DNA from: Otatea glauca
Taxonomy: Eukaryota; Streptophyta; Magnoliopsida; Poales; Poaceae
Length of the DNA: 64,000 nucleotides
NCBI GenBank assembly: GCA_036346275.1
Contig: CM070727.1
Location: forward strand, 3,401,760-3,465,759
Direction of reading: 5' to 3'
The notes beneath the pieces were generated by a model, which was given only the letters and a program-made list of their open reading frames with translations, ran no database searches and was not told the origin of the DNA. A program made the translations under genes and the position numbers. Of the stretch, positions 1 through 11,779 are shown one piece after another (the first letter of the stretch is position 1; every line of letters begins with the position of its first letter).

Positions 1-443
1 ACCTATTGTTGGGTTTCCAATTTTTTTGAAACTAAGGAAATGAGCTCTATCATTTAAGAATTGCACCGACTTCGAATGAAACAGCAACACCGGCTACCTC
101 AAGAGACGGGGTGCCAACACCGGTTGGGTTGCCAAATAAACGTTACAAAAAGTTATGCACACGCCAACAAACTAATTTCACGCTCCTCGGTACTGCGCCA
201 AGGAGCAAATGGCACGAGCTCGACGTAGCCGAACGTGCGGACTACAGACAACGTCCTGCCATCCGTCGCGTGCTGGGCCATCCGCACGGGCCTTCTCCCC
301 GTGCCGATCAACTGACCATCGCTGATTTTCTTCTGCCGGTCACGGTTAGGACGGCAGGGCCAAAATCCCCATGATCGGAACGACCGACGCCCTCTTGACC
401 GCGCGCCGGCCATGTGTACGTACACCACCCCCGGCGTGATCTT

Positions 444-1063
444 TTAGTCGTGGGGAAGGTGCGCGATCTTGTACTGGCTTGCCGTGGCGTCGAAGCCGAG
501 GCAGTACTTGCGGGCGTCGTGCCGCGTGCTCGTGCAAGGCGGCGGTGGGAGCTCGAGCGACTCGCCGGTGGCGGGGTTGGTGACCTTGAAGGCGCCCATT
601 CGGCCGTCGAGGAAGCAGAGCAGGCCGTCGCACGTGCTGACCAAGTCCGGTGATGCGCCGGCGTTAATCTTGGCCGTGACCGACCACCGCTCGTCGAACA
701 CGACGCCGCGGCCGGGGCGCGGCTCGGCGCCGCCCATCACTGGAGGCAAGAACACGATGGTGTGCGTAGGAGTAGCTTGCTCACAAGGGAGCGCGCGGGC
801 GTTGTGCGCCGCGATGAACGCGCGGTTGGAGATGACGGCGCGCCATTGCCTGCACACGCGGCGGAGGCGGCGCAGCGAGCCCGCGGGAAGGCGGAGCAGG
901 ATGTGACGAAGATTTCTACGGGGAACCGCACTTCCCTGGCGGGATTGGCATCGCCCGGCGCTGCCGATCGGCGGATGGAACGGAGCGGACTGGGCGCTGG
1001 TGCTTGTGACATCAACCGTAACAAGCGACCAGCGTTGCCAGATGCGTGCATGGCTGGGATCAA
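444..1063 (-). pseudogene. F-box protein gene remnant, frameshifted and truncated
   Basis: Reading the minus strand, an F-box motif is visible: FPVEI in one frame, then LRHILLRLPAGSL and VCRQWRAVISN in another. It is followed by an F-box-associated region with TCDGLLCFLDGR, VTNPATGESLELPPPP and a YCLGFDATASQYKIAHLP segment. F-box proteins recruit substrates to SCF ubiquitin ligases; the target cannot be told from sequence. The two halves of the F-box are out of frame by what looks like one missing base near 910-920, and the protein stops right after the first associated beta-repeat, about half the length usual for the family. No alternative start restores one frame. I read this as a pseudogene fragment of a large grass F-box family. 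Confidence 0.75.
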
Positions 1064-1146
1064 TATATATGGCGCGGATGGGGCGTGCGGTTCGTGCCAT
1101 GTGCCGACTCGGGATCAGAGTCCAGTTGCGTGTTTCGGCCGCACTA

Positions 1147-1445
1147 GGCCATGCTTGTTTAGACTTACATTTTTTTATAGATTAAAGTCAGTTTTTAAAC
1201 TTAAATAGTTTAAAAACAATCCACTTTTAAACATCATAGAGATGGGTAATTTTACCTTAATTTCAGTGATATTAGACTAAGACCAACCCTCAATAAACCC
1301 AATAAGCATATCTCCGATGGTTTTTGACTTTTAGTTATACATAGTCTTATGACTTTAAAAAATCATATGTAAAAAGCCACATATTTGTTTGGGCTTTAGC
1401 TCTTTAGATTTTAAGCTTGTGAAAAAGTTCAAACAAACAGGGCTT
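1147..1445. repeat. Possible hAT-type MITE
   Basis: The left end reads GGCCATGCTTGTTTAGACTT. The reverse complement of the right end reads AGCCCTGTTTGTTTGAACTT, which is similar. The interior is AT-rich and non-coding. I see no convincing target duplication, so the family assignment is tentative. Confidence 0.4.
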
Positions 1446-2579
1446 AAGAGATCGGATTGATATATAGGTTCCATGTGACTTCGGCTTTCTTCATACTTAC
1501 GGAGCTCACATATGTACATTTTGGATAGAGTTCCAATGCGGTCACAACGGAGTCACGGTTATCAGCATTGTTGGATCAAAGCAACGATGGTCTGGATCGA
1601 TGAACAGTATGTCACCACAGTGTTAACGTGCTATATTGTTTTTTGAATAGTACCACAAAAAGATCTAGACTATCGTTTTTTATTCAACGATCGATCTACA
1701 ACTACCAAAATTGCCGTCATCACATGACTACGTTGGATCTCTTTCCGTACATTCTATGTACTGACTCTGGACGATGACTAGCAGGCAAGCTGATTGTATA
1801 CTCAGCCTAAGAAAGAACCGATTTTGGTCCTGCACCTAACCTTTGTTGCTTCCTTTGCAAATATTAATATCTTTTGATAATACCACATCCAAGTTTTTGT
1901 AGAGTACAGGACATCATGTAGTTTATTGTTAAAGTCTTGTAACTTGTTACGTGCCTTTCATGATATTTTGTTTTTGAAACTAGCCTTTCATGGTGTGATT
2001 GACCAATGTGGGTGAAATCTTCATCTAGTAACAAACAAATGGAAGCGGCACCCGTGGCTAGCTGATTAGGCAGGCCGTAGGAATTCCTCTGTTTTAATCC
2101 GGGAGCCTGTGCTCGATTATTTCACTTGATCTACTCGGAAATGAAGAAACGGCCGACTTATATTAGCCAAATGAATTATATTAGGCCACTTGATATAACA
2201 ACGAAATCTAGGTGCAGTTTGAACAGATCCCCTCATGACGCAGTGCTACTGCTCTGTCCAAAAGAATGGAGCTAGCTGAAACTGGGTCCATCTCTGACCT
2301 GGTCGCTAGCACGCACGAGTCATTTGCCACGTAATCAATCTGATATAGGTGGGAGTGAAGTCTTGAAAGAGAGGCAAACACGAGGAAAAATTTGTATCGA
2401 GAGAACAGACAACAAGCAAGCCCTGGAAACATTCCCCTCAAGCTTCCGTCCACCCTTGGTTTCTCACCTGCATCCAGATCCGCATCCAAATCGATCGATC
2501 GTCGTCGTCTCCCTCTCGCAGATCGAGCACTCTAGCTAGGTCTTCAACGGGCGGTTGTTCCATCGATCGGTCTGAAGAA
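1446..2579. other. Intergenic, no gene seen; upstream region of the kinase pseudogene
   Basis: No coding region with recognisable similarity is present here. The sequence is of ordinary composition and leads into the first exon of the kinase pseudogene. Some of the last few hundred bases may be its old promoter and leader, but I see no decisive TATA or start-site signal. Confidence 0.5.
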
Positions 2580-2969
2580 ATGATCGACCGGTGCTTCTGC
2601 TGCGTCACCGGCGACTCCGAGCCGGAGCCGGCCGCCAGACGTCGATCGGAGGTATTCATAAATACTTGAATCATGCATGCATGGCAGGCAGCATGAGCCG
2701 TTGATTCTTGATAGCATGCAGCCATGCACACGGCTGTGTTTCTGATGAGATCAGTTGAATTGAGCTGAGTTGTGGTGTAACGTTTTTTGGGATGGAATGG
2801 AAGAACGAATCCGTTGAGGGCGTCTAACAACAAAAGCGCGGAGTGTCCGTGGGAGATGTACACGCTCAAGGAGCTCCTGCAGGCGACCAACAACTTCAAC
2901 GAGAGCAACAAGCTCGGAGAGGGCGGCTTCGGCACCGTCTACTGCGGCCGCACCTCCAAGGGCGTCGAG

Positions 2970-4593
2970 GTGACCGCCATTTGTTGCGCGGTGATAGATT
3001 TAATCTTATTTTAGGAAAGTTTGTTTTTAGAAAGAGTGTTGAATCCGAGTAGAAGATGAATATTAGAAACCGAGTCGGTTACATAGATGTAGCCTTTGTA
3101 AGGCGTAACAGTCTGGTAATCAAACAAGAAAAAAAATCACCTTAATTTCTTTTAATATTTTATTCCAACAATTATTATTCAAGCCTAAAGTTTTAGATTA
3201 AACCTTACTTCGGGACAGTTCGGCAACCGACGGCGTGGATCGGCGGATGCTTCGGGAGATCCGATCGAAGAAAAGCTGGGTGCACCAGCAGCACAGGCGG
3301 CAGAACTAGGCGACCAATCCGAGTCGACTACGAAGCCGAGACTTCTCGTGTCGCGTGTGCAAAGCAAGAGGCCACGCGTGGCTGAAGAGCAGCAAGTCGC
3401 AGGCGGTGTGCAGGCGTGTACGACGGCAGAGAAGAAAAGTCACGGGCAGGGCAGCAGAGGCCGTGATCCGTTGACTAGGTGTCTTGCAGGTTGCAGCAAG
3501 CGGGAAGGTCCAAGACGGGGTGGCGCGGGAAAACAGAGAAGCAACATTGCAAAAGACATCATGACTAGTTGACTTTAGTCCGTGTTTTCTTTTTCTATTC
3601 GTGAGAAACAAGTCCCCGGACCCCATCTGGATTTTGGCCGAGGGCAACTTGGAGGCTGTACGGCTGCAGGCTACGGAGGTGACGTGCGGCGAAGTAAAGT
3701 GGGACTCGTACGCCGTGCAGCAGGGGGCAGGGCACAGAAGGAGTTCTAGCAAGCCGTTCCTAGTAGCAGGCTAGCAGCAGAGACCTGGGGATAGTGCTGT
3801 GCAAGAAAATAGAGAAAAGACAGAAAAAGTCAGGAAGAGACGACAAGAACATACGACGGAGAAAGGTGAGGAGGTGTGTATTTTTAATATCAGTGTTACT
3901 GATAACCGGTGTGATAAGATGGTATTAACGGTTATCTACGTGTCTTATCGAAAAGATAATCAAATCTACGCATTCTCGTATTAGTTGTATCCATGAGATA
4001 CTGTGTTAGATGAGTCTAGGACATTGAGGAGTTGTCGTCACCGTTTTTGCTGTGTGTGCACAAGAGTTCTTGTAGATGTGTCTAAGTTCTCTCGTGAGTA
4101 AACTCTAATGCAAGCCTGCGTCGTCGTCAAGTTGTCTTACCGCTGAAAAGACAACTGGAGCTGAGGCACAGATCATAATCACCGGTGTTATGGCCAGCAA
4201 GAAGAAAACGGAACACCTTTGAGATGCGTTCGTGTCAAGTAAAAGTTGGACAAATCGCAGTTAAGACCGATTGTCTCAATGAGTAAGAGTTGGTGTGTCT
4301 AGATTATGGGAGAAAATGTTAGATATAATCATGACATGAGTTTTAATTTTAAAAGATTCAAACTCTTCATGTTTTAATTAAACCGATGAGTCCAATTAGA
4401 AGAAAAAAATATAATCCTAACCTCGTGGCTCAGTTGGTTTGTACGCTTTGCTGTGGAGGTTGTGAGTTCGAGTCCTAACTCCACTGTTTTTTTAATTTTT
4501 TTTTTATTTTCCTACACGCAGTTGGCTAGCTGCTAGGTTTCCTATATATATATAACCTGAAATTAAAGTTGAACATCGATCTGCCTCGTTCAG
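2970..4593 (+). other. Large intron of the kinase pseudogene
   Basis: The interval begins with GTGACC after exon 2 and ends with TTCAG before exon 3, in phase 0. At about 1.6 kb it is long, and its composition suggests degraded transposon sequence. Apart from the tRNA-like segment at 4421-4497, I could not assign any element in it. Confidence 0.6.
4421..4497 (+). repeat. tRNA-derived SINE-like segment
   Basis: A polymerase III A-box-like stretch (GTGGCTCAGTTGGTTT, 4425-4440) and a B-box-like stretch (GAGTTCGAGTCCT, from 4464) lie about 30 bases apart, as in a tRNA. They are followed by CCACTG and a long T run. The sequence does not fold as a clean tRNA with paired acceptor arms, so a SINE head or a decayed tRNA copy is more likely than a working tRNA gene. 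Confidence 0.5.
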
Positions 4594-4909
4594 ATCTCGG
4601 TGAACCGGTTGAAGTCGATGACGGCCAAGGCAGAGATGGAGTTCGTCATCGAGGTGGAGATCCTCGGCCGGGTTCGCCACAGGAACCTGCTCAGCCTCGG
4701 CGGCTTCTACGCCGGCGGCGACTAGCGCCTCATCATCTACGACTATATGCCCAACCACAGCCTCCTCACCCACCTCCACCCCACCCGCGGCTCCCCCGCC
4801 TCCCAGCAGCATGTTCCCCTCGACTGGCCCAGCCGCATCGCCATCGCCGTCGGCGCTGCCGAAGGCCTCGCGTGAGTACCTGGCGCAGGAGTACGCCATG
4901 TGGGGGAAG

Positions 4910-4925
4910 CACTACTACAAAACAG
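4910..4925 (+). repeat. CACTA 5' terminal inverted repeat
   Basis: This 16-bp end matches the complement of 19885-19900 without a mismatch. It begins with CACTA, the hallmark of the superfamily. Confidence 0.95.
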
Positions 4926-4935
4926 GCAATCCTTA

Positions 4936-5262
4936 CCGGCATATCACTGGCGGTTGGGATAGAGCCGGCAGTGCGAACATATCACTGCCGGTTCGAAAGT
5001 TAAGCCAGGGGGAGAACTTATCACTGCCGGTTGGTTCGACGAACCGGTACTGATAACCAGATATCACTGCCGGTTTATATTTAAAACCGGTAGGGACATA
5101 TCACTGCCGGATCTTGTGTCAACCGGCAGTGATATTGGCACTTTCACTGTCGGTTTTACACTAGAACCGGCAGTGATATTTATTTTCCCGCCTAATTTTA
5201 TTTTTCCACGCAAGCCGGCCTTATCACTGCCGGTTCTGCGCAGAACCGGCAGTGATAAGTCT
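4936..5262. repeat. CACTA 5' subterminal repeats
   Basis: About ten copies of TATCACTGCCGGTT or its complement AACCGGCAGTGATA occur, several arranged head-to-head as palindromes. In En/Spm-type elements such repeats are binding sites for the accessory transposition protein. Confidence 0.85.
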
Positions 5263-5299
5263 TTTATATATCTGGCGTCCCTTCCTCCGACCGATCGAG

Positions 5300-6069
5300 C
5301 ATAACAGAGAGGCGTCTCTACCCCATTATTGTGTCAAATTGCTGCCGAAAAGTTGTATTAAAATTCATATATATTTGGCTTTAAGGTTAGTAATATGATC
5401 TACATTATATTTGTAGTTGGATTTTACTTTATAGATTGCTTTAGATTTTGATAATTACAATTCTTATTCATTTCAGTGATTTAGTGGATTTTTAAATGGT
5501 GAAAATGGCTAGATGAATTTTGCAATAATGACAATTGCAAGATACATTTGTAAATCGATATATTTACAAATATATCGTGTATTTTCAATTATATGCTTAT
5601 TTTCAATTATTAAAGTAATTAAAAATTGCAACATTGATATTATCAATTATGAAAGTAATTAAAAAATTGCTACCTGGATATTTTTAATATAATAAAAATA
5701 TATCCTAATTATTCACAATTATTTTCTATTTTGTAAATAAATGAAAATTGCCAGATGGATATTTACATAATAAGGAAAGGCTGATGTATGCTCAAATTTT
5801 GAAATAATAAAAAATTGCTACATGGATATTTACATAATGAAAAAAGGTTGATGTATTTTAATATAGTAAAAATATATCCTAAGTATTTACAATTATTTTC
5901 ATTTTATAAAATAATAAAAATTGCTAGATAGATATTTACATAATGAAAAAAGGTTGATGTATTTTAATATAGTCAAAATTGCTACATGGATTTTTAAATC
6001 TTATCATTTACAATTATATTGTTAGTTGCAATTATATGCTTATGTGATGTTTGATTTAATTAATTGTAA
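5300..6069. repeat. AT-rich leader of the transposase with imperfect tandem repeats
   Basis: From about 5640 to 6000, three imperfect copies of a unit of roughly 110-130 bp are seen, each with TTGCTACATGGATATTTACA and GGTTGATGTATTTTAATATA. Nothing coding is present. The segment lies between the subterminal repeats and the transposase start and probably forms its promoter and leader. Confidence 0.6.
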
Positions 6070-6604
6070 ATGGATCGAAGGTGGATGTATGACACGGACC
6101 GTTGTGGCGCAGAGTACTTTAATGGTGTGACTTGTTTTGTAAACGCGGCTGCGGCGCACAAGTCGAAGAATCTGGCGAACTATATGTGTTGTCCATGCGT
6201 TGATTGCAAAAATGAGAAGTTGTTTTGTACCATAGAGTTTATACGTGCACACTTACTTCGAAGGGGTTTCAAGGCTGGCTATACCTGTTAGACCGAGCAC
6301 GATGAAGATGAGATTGTACATGAAGGGCAACACATTGGTGAAGATGACGGAGACAACGATATGACGACGGTCGAAGATACGTTTGTCGATAGCCACGACG
6401 ACGACCTGGATCAAATGTTGCGTGATAGGGAGGGGGACTTCACGAGTGAAAGAGAGTTTCAAAAGTTCCAGCGTATGGTAGAGGACTTCACAACACCATT
6501 GTACCCGGGCTGCAAAGAGGAGCAAAAAAACTGCATACCGTGCTTACACTACTGCAGTTGAAGGCAAGCAATGGTTGGTCCGATAAGAGCTTTATTGAGC
6601 TCTT
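6070..6604 (+). pseudogene. TNP2 transposase, N-terminal transposase-associated domain (broken)
   Basis: The frame starts MDRRWMYDTDRCGAEYF and shows the Cys pairs CCPCVDCKN, then HLLRRGFKAGY, the pattern of the plant transposase-associated domain. A TAG at 6289-6291 sits where the family usually has Trp. An acidic linker follows. At 6524-6530 a run of seven A appears one base short: adding one A would lead into LTLLQLKASNGWSDKSFIEL, the expected continuation. A second single-base loss near 6610 is needed to enter the next frame. This part therefore carries one nonsense codon and two frameshifts. Confidence 0.85.
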
Positions 6605-8737
6605 ATGTTTCTTGGGGACTTGCTTCTAGAGGGTAACGTGTTGCCTACAACTACGTACCAGGCCAAACAGGTTGTCTGCCCGTTGGGACTGGAAGTACAA
6701 AAAATACACGCATGTCCAAACGATTGCATGTTGTATCGCAATGAGTTTGCAGACTTGGATGCCTGTGCTGTTTGCAAAGCAAAGCGGTATAAGGGCAACG
6801 ATGATATCTATAATGACGATGTCGGGGTGGAGCATATGAAGAAGAGACCCCGTAAGGTGGTGTGCTATTTCCCTATAATCCCCCGTCTGAAACGATTGTT
6901 TGCGAACAAAAGGCATGCCCAGTTGCTACGATGGCACACCGAAGAGCGTAAGAAGGTTGGAATGCTCAGACACCCTACTGATTCTGTGCAATGGAGGAAC
7001 ATCGACAGAAAATATAAGAAGCACTTGGCATATGATGTGAGGAATATAAGGTTCGGGTTGAGTACGGATGGGATGAATCCTTTCGGCAACATGAGTAGCC
7101 GTCAGAGTACTTGGCCGATGACTCTATGTATCTACAACCTTCCTCCTTGGCTTTGTATGAAGCAGAAGTACATTATGATGCCACTAATGATCCAAGGGCT
7201 CAGGCAACCTGGCAACGATATCGATGTGTACCTCAAACCATTGGTTGAAGATCTTCTAATATTGTGGAACAATGGAGTACGGGTATGGAATGAGTACAAA
7301 AGTGAGAACTTTATCCTACGCGCATTGTTGTTCGTAACCATTAATAATTACCCTGCCCTTGGTAACCTGTCGGGACAGAAGACAAAAGGGTTCAACGGAT
7401 GCGTCCAGTGCTTGGATGATACAGGTAGTCGGTGGCTGAAGAACTGTCGAAAAATGGATTATATGCGACATCGTAGGTTCCTTCGCAAGGATCACCCATA
7501 CTACAATAATAAAAGAGCCTTTGACGGGACTAAGGAGGCTGCCTTAGCTCCGAAGAATCGCACCGGAAAACAGATATTTGCTGCCGTAAAGGATCTTCAT
7601 ATTATTCACGGAAAGGGAACCGGCAGTACATCTATCCCGAGTTTCCGTGATAAGGCTCCTTTGTGGAAAAAGAGATCAGTATTTTGGGTCCTACCTTACT
7701 GGCAACACTTGGAAGTTCAACACGCAATCGACGTCATGCACATAGAGAAGAACGTGTGTGATAGCTTGCTTGGTATCTTATTGGATATACCTGGCAAAAC
7801 AAAAGATACCCTCTACGCACGGATGGACCTTGAAGATATGAAACTCAGGAAGGAGCTGCATCATGAAGACATGGATACAGGCAAAAAGTACCTTCCCGCA
7901 GCCTGCTACACTCTGAGCAAGAAAGAAAAAATTTGCGTGTGCGAATGCTTGCACGTAGTCAAAGTTCTGTCTGGTTACTCTGCCAACATAAAGAGACTAG
8001 TCTCAATGAAAGTATTAAAATTAATTGGCATGAAGTCTCACGATTGCCACGTGATGATGACACAGATGCTTCTAATTGCAATTAGGGGTGTTCTGCCAGA
8101 GAAAGTCCGAGACCCAATTATAAAGTTGTGTTCACTCTTCAACGCAATTTCACAGAAGACCATCGATTCGTTAAAACTAGATAAGCTGCAGGAAGACGTG
8201 GTCCACACTCTGTGCAGGCTCGAGATGTGTTTCCCTCCATCTTTTTTTGAAATTATGGTCCATCTCATTGTTCATATTGTGAAAGAGATACGGATTCTTG
8301 ATCCCGTGTTTCTACATCAGATGTACCCTTTTGAGAGGTTCATGGGGGTTATAAAGAAATATGTTCGTAATCGACATCGGCCGGAAGGTTGCATTGCAGA
8401 TGGTTGGGGAACCGAGGAGGTCATTGAGTTCTGCGTCGATTATATGGATCTCAAACCGATTGGTGTGCCTACATCTCGGCATGAGGGGAGGTTACAGGGA
8501 AAAGGGACACTAGGGGAGAAATCACTATGTACAACCAATCTAGCTTCATTCACACAAGCACATTTCGTAATTTTAGGACAATCAGTTGTGGTGGCCCCAT
8601 ATGTCAACATGCACAAGAGCATGCTATCCAGAACAAACCCAGGGAAGTCAGAGGGTTGGATCGCGAGAGAGCACAGAGATAACTTCGGCGATTGGTTGCG
8701 TAGGCACATGATGCATACGGAGACAGAGTGCGCTTAG
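6605..8737 (+). pseudogene. TNP2-like CACTA transposase, catalytic part
   Basis: This is a 710-residue open stretch. Early residues hold IHACPNDCMLYRNEF and CAVCKAKRYK, then the tnp2-family core with GLSTDGMNPFG, LPPWLCMKQKYIMM and HAIDVMHIEKNVCDSLLG. Near its end is a DUF4218-like region (MYPFERFMGVIKKYVRNR, PEGCIADGW). The product would bind the element ends and catalyse excision and insertion in the nucleus. The ATG at 6605 is only the first Met of this frame, not the true start, because the upstream domain lies in shifted frames. It ends at a TAG directly followed in frame by the next segment, so the stop is an interior lesion. Confidence 0.9.
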
Positions 8738-9301
8738 TTGAAAGTGTTGGCTCAGGGACCGTCAACTACAATTCGGACATTCCAAGGATATGACATAAAT
8801 GGTTTTACATTTTATACAAGAGCACAAGATAAAAAGAGCACGAACCAAAACAGCATCCGTACAGATGCCTATGACAACAATGAAAATAAGCAAAGCTACT
8901 ACGGATTTATAGAAGAGATTTGGGAGCTTGACAATGGACCTTTGAAGGTCCCTCTCTTTCGGTGCCAATGGGTTAAACTTCCAGGGGGTGTTAACATCAA
9001 CAACTACGATATCACTACCGTGGACCTCAAACTAGTCGAATACAGGGAAGAACCATTCGTACTTGCTAATTCTGTTACACAAATCTTCTTTGTAACTGAC
9101 CCGGCTAACAAAGAACGCCACGTGGTTATTCAAGAAAAAAGAAGGATTGTCGGAGTTCAGAATGTTGTCGACGAGGAAGAATACAACCAATTCGATGAGC
9201 TTCCTCCTTTTGGAGAGGACGTTGACCTAAGTCTCATGGAAGAGAGTGAGGAAGCTACGTACATACGCCGCGATCATAACGAAGGTCAAATCGTAGCTTA
9301 G
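8738..9301 (+). pseudogene. TNP2-like transposase, C-terminal DUF4216 region
   Basis: This lies in the same frame as the preceding segment, separated only by TAG at 8735-8737. Visible family motifs are TFQGYDINGFTFYTRAQD, YYGFIEEIWELD, PLFRCQWVKL and FFVTDPANKERHVVIQ, as in the DUF4216 domain found behind tnp2 transposases. An acidic tail closes it at TAG 9299-9301. It is not a separate gene. Confidence 0.88.
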
Positions 9302-9413
9302 TTGTTCAAATTAAAGATATGCTTTCTTTTGTACGAACGACATGTTTATTTTCTCATGTGTAACAATTAATGTATTATATGAAATAATGGATTTGACTGC
9401 ATTTGTGTGAATT

Positions 9414-9900
9414 GTTACAAGTCACACCATTAAAGAACTCTGCGCCGCAACGGTCCGTGTCATACATCCACCTTCGGTCCATCTACAATTAATTAAATCA
9501 AACATCACATAAGCATATAATTGCAAATAACAATATAATTGTAAGTAATTAGGATATATTTTGACTATATCCATCTAACAATTTTTTATTATTTCAAAAT
9601 TTGAAAATACATCAACCTTTTTTCATTATGTAAATATCCATATAGCAATTTTTTAATTATTTGTGTGAAATTATTTATAGCATTTGTGTGAATTTTTAAG
9701 CATTTTTTTATTTATAAAATATTAAAACAGTGAGCAATCTGGTTTTTTTAGAATTTTAGAAGTTAGTCAAAATTAGGGGAAAATATTTATATAAAATAGT
9801 ATATGTCCTGTAGTATGCCTCCAAAAATTTTCAGATAATTTTGATCAAATTTGATAGTATTTCAAAAATCCCAAAGCCGTCAGCCTTTCAAATGAAATAA
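9414..9900 (-). repeat. Inverted copy of the transposase leader and start
   Basis: Bases 9418-9540 are the reverse complement of about 6011-6134, including the transposase ATG and the codons for MDRRWMYDTDRC, with only a handful of differences. Similarity continues more loosely to about 9660, matching the AT-rich tandem repeats near 5790-5960. It lies about 115 bp beyond the end of the transposase and points back at it. Confidence 0.9.
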
Positions 9901-9939
9901 ACTGAAAGTTTCACTTAATTGGGCGGCAGTACTGTATAT

Positions 9940-10325
9940 TATTGGTACCGGTTTGTAGGATAAACCGGCAGTGCTAAGTTATATCACTGTCAGGTTTTAG
10001 TAGAACCGGCAGTGATAAGGACACTATCACTGTCGGCTCTCTTTAACCCCGGTAGTGATAATTCGTATTACTGCCGGGTTTTAGTAGAACCGGCAGTGAT
10101 AGTGTCCTTATCACTGTCGGTTTAGTAGAACCGGCAATGATACTTAGTATTACTGTCGGGTTTTAGTAGAACCGGCAGTGATAAGTCCACTATCACTGTC
10201 GGTTCTACTTAAACTAGGCAGTGATACTACGTATTACTGCCAGTTTTAGTAGAACCAACAGTGATAAGCTACTATCACTGCCGGTTCTGTTGGGACCCGA
10301 TAGTGATAATCGACCCCTATAAATA
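9940..10325. repeat. Internal block of CACTA subterminal repeats
   Basis: Around sixteen copies of the same ACTGCCGGTT / AACCGGCAGTGATA motif as at the element ends occur here in the interior, often as head-to-head pairs joined by TAGTAGAACCGGCAGTGATA-like units. With the inverted leader before it, the order is the mirror image of the 5' end. No terminal CACTA sequence follows it. Confidence 0.85.
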
Positions 10326-10359
10326 TCACTGCCGCGTCCAACCCAAACCCTCTCCTGTC

Positions 10360-10550
10360 ACTTGCATGTCCGCCACCTTCACCTCCGCGCCTTCGCTCGC
10401 ATCGAGCCTCCCCCCCGGCCGCCTCGGGCCTCCCCGCTGTCACCTTCGCCTCCGCGCCGCCTCGAGCCTCCCCACCGCCACATCCACCTTCACCCGCATC
10501 GAGCCTCCCCGCCGCCACCTTCTCCTTCGCCATCGCATCCCCACTGATGT
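10360..10550. other. GC-rich exon-like segment inside the CACTA element
   Basis: This short GC-rich stretch has repeated CATCGAGCCTCCCC-like words and could be a captured or untranslated exon. It can be read in several frames without a recognisable product. The following 1.2 kb (10551-11780) is AT-rich, with nothing assignable. Confidence 0.35.
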
Positions 10551-11779
10551 GAAGCCCTTCAAATTCTGCCAAAGTAATGTCTGTGCATATCAGATACATG
10601 TTGTGTAGAACTTCAAATCCTTCCAAAGTAAAGTTCGTACTCAAAAGGCATATAGCAACAGAGCCGCACCTCCAGAACATAATTATTCTTTTACATGTTA
10701 TATATGGGCTTAGCATTGCATTGATTAGCTACCAGGGCTTGCTAATGTGTGTTTGTTGCCAGGCTGCTTCAACTGTAATATGCATTCAGGCATGTCCTTA
10801 AGGAATGTGCTCTGGATTCTAGCTAATGCATGATAATTCTTAGTTCCTTAAGGAGACTAGTTACAATGTATGATGCAAAATGTTGTCGTGTGAACAGAAA
10901 TTATAGAATCAGAATTGTTCCCTTGACACTTGTCTCAGGAATGCCGCATGTGGAATCGGTTCTGTACTAGATGTGATGTTTTTGAAAGCTCTGTAATTCT
11001 TAATCTAACACGGTACTATTTGATTTTACTTAAAAATGTTCATTTGCTGTACCTTTTTTGGACAATTCTAATGCTTAGGTAGCAACAAATTCTACTTCCT
11101 AATTTAAAACGGCACCGTGTTGAAGCTGCAGTTTCAATAACTTGGAACCAGGAGGGATCTGTCATGTGGCCGTATGGTAAGAGGTGCATTATGCCCTCGT
11201 CCACTCGAATTTGAATTCTAGGATCAGAAATCACGGTTTTCTGCACATCTAAAATTCTTTTTTTTCTTTTCACGAGGTGCTCATCTAAAATTCTAGTGCT
11301 TAGGTAACAAATTTGGCTAAAATGACTAAATGATATGTTACTGATATGCTCTAGAAGTAATCATGGAGATGATTATATCGCTTTTACATTTATGAACTAT
11401 TGAACAATACGTTATTTTCTTTTTGCACATCTTAGCATGTTGTTTTAGTTTTCATATAAACAGGTTTGATTGGTGCTAGTGCCTACTAGGTTTGAACATC
11501 ACTGGTAGCTTTGAATGAGTGTATATTGGATTGTTGGTATCATTTCTAATTTTGAACCGTGACATTCTATATGCTAATCTACTTTTGTCTTCAATTAGTA
11601 TACGACAACTCATGTCATTTCTTGCCCATATGCTTTCTGTTAGAAAGAGTAATATGTTATAATTATCTTCCTGTCATACACGGAGGCACAACCCTTTTGT
11701 TTTACTTTTTTTGTGGATTCCAAAACCATTACTGCTTATGCTTGTGGCAATGTACAAATCTAGGTAGTTTTTTTTACTG

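Larger units (their letters stand above)
2580..4909 (+). pseudogene. PTI1-like receptor-like cytoplasmic kinase pseudogene, 5' part
   Basis: Exon 1 (2580-2651) encodes a short Cys-rich leader MIDRCFCCVTGDSE and ends at a GT donor. Exon 2 (about 2812-2969) has PWEMYTLKELLQATNNFNES and the glycine-rich loop LGEGGFGTVYCG. Exon 3 starts at 4594 after a CAG acceptor, in phase. It resembles the At3g15890-type PTI1-like kinases, cytoplasmic Ser/Thr kinases of signalling pathways. Lesions: the invariant ATP-anchoring Lys is Asn (ISVNRLKS), a TAG stands where Glu is expected before RLIIYDYMPN (4720-4722), and after AAEGLA the sequence jumps directly to YLAQEYAMWGK, so the HRD catalytic loop and DFG segment are missing. 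The frame also shifts at that junction. The gene is then cut at 4909 by a CACTA transposon and resumes at 19904. It was dead as a kinase apart from the insertion. Confidence 0.88.

Noticed and set aside
3016..4330. Solo LTR in the kinase intron (TGTT-like starts near 3037 and 4318)
   Set aside because: No matching CA end or 5-bp duplication could be found.
4425..4490. A functional tRNA gene
   Set aside because: A- and B-box-like stretches exist, but acceptor and anticodon arms do not pair convincingly.
6605..8737. A complete transposase gene starting at the ATG at 6605
   Set aside because: Family motifs continue upstream in other frames and downstream beyond the TAG, so this is the longest surviving piece of a broken gene.
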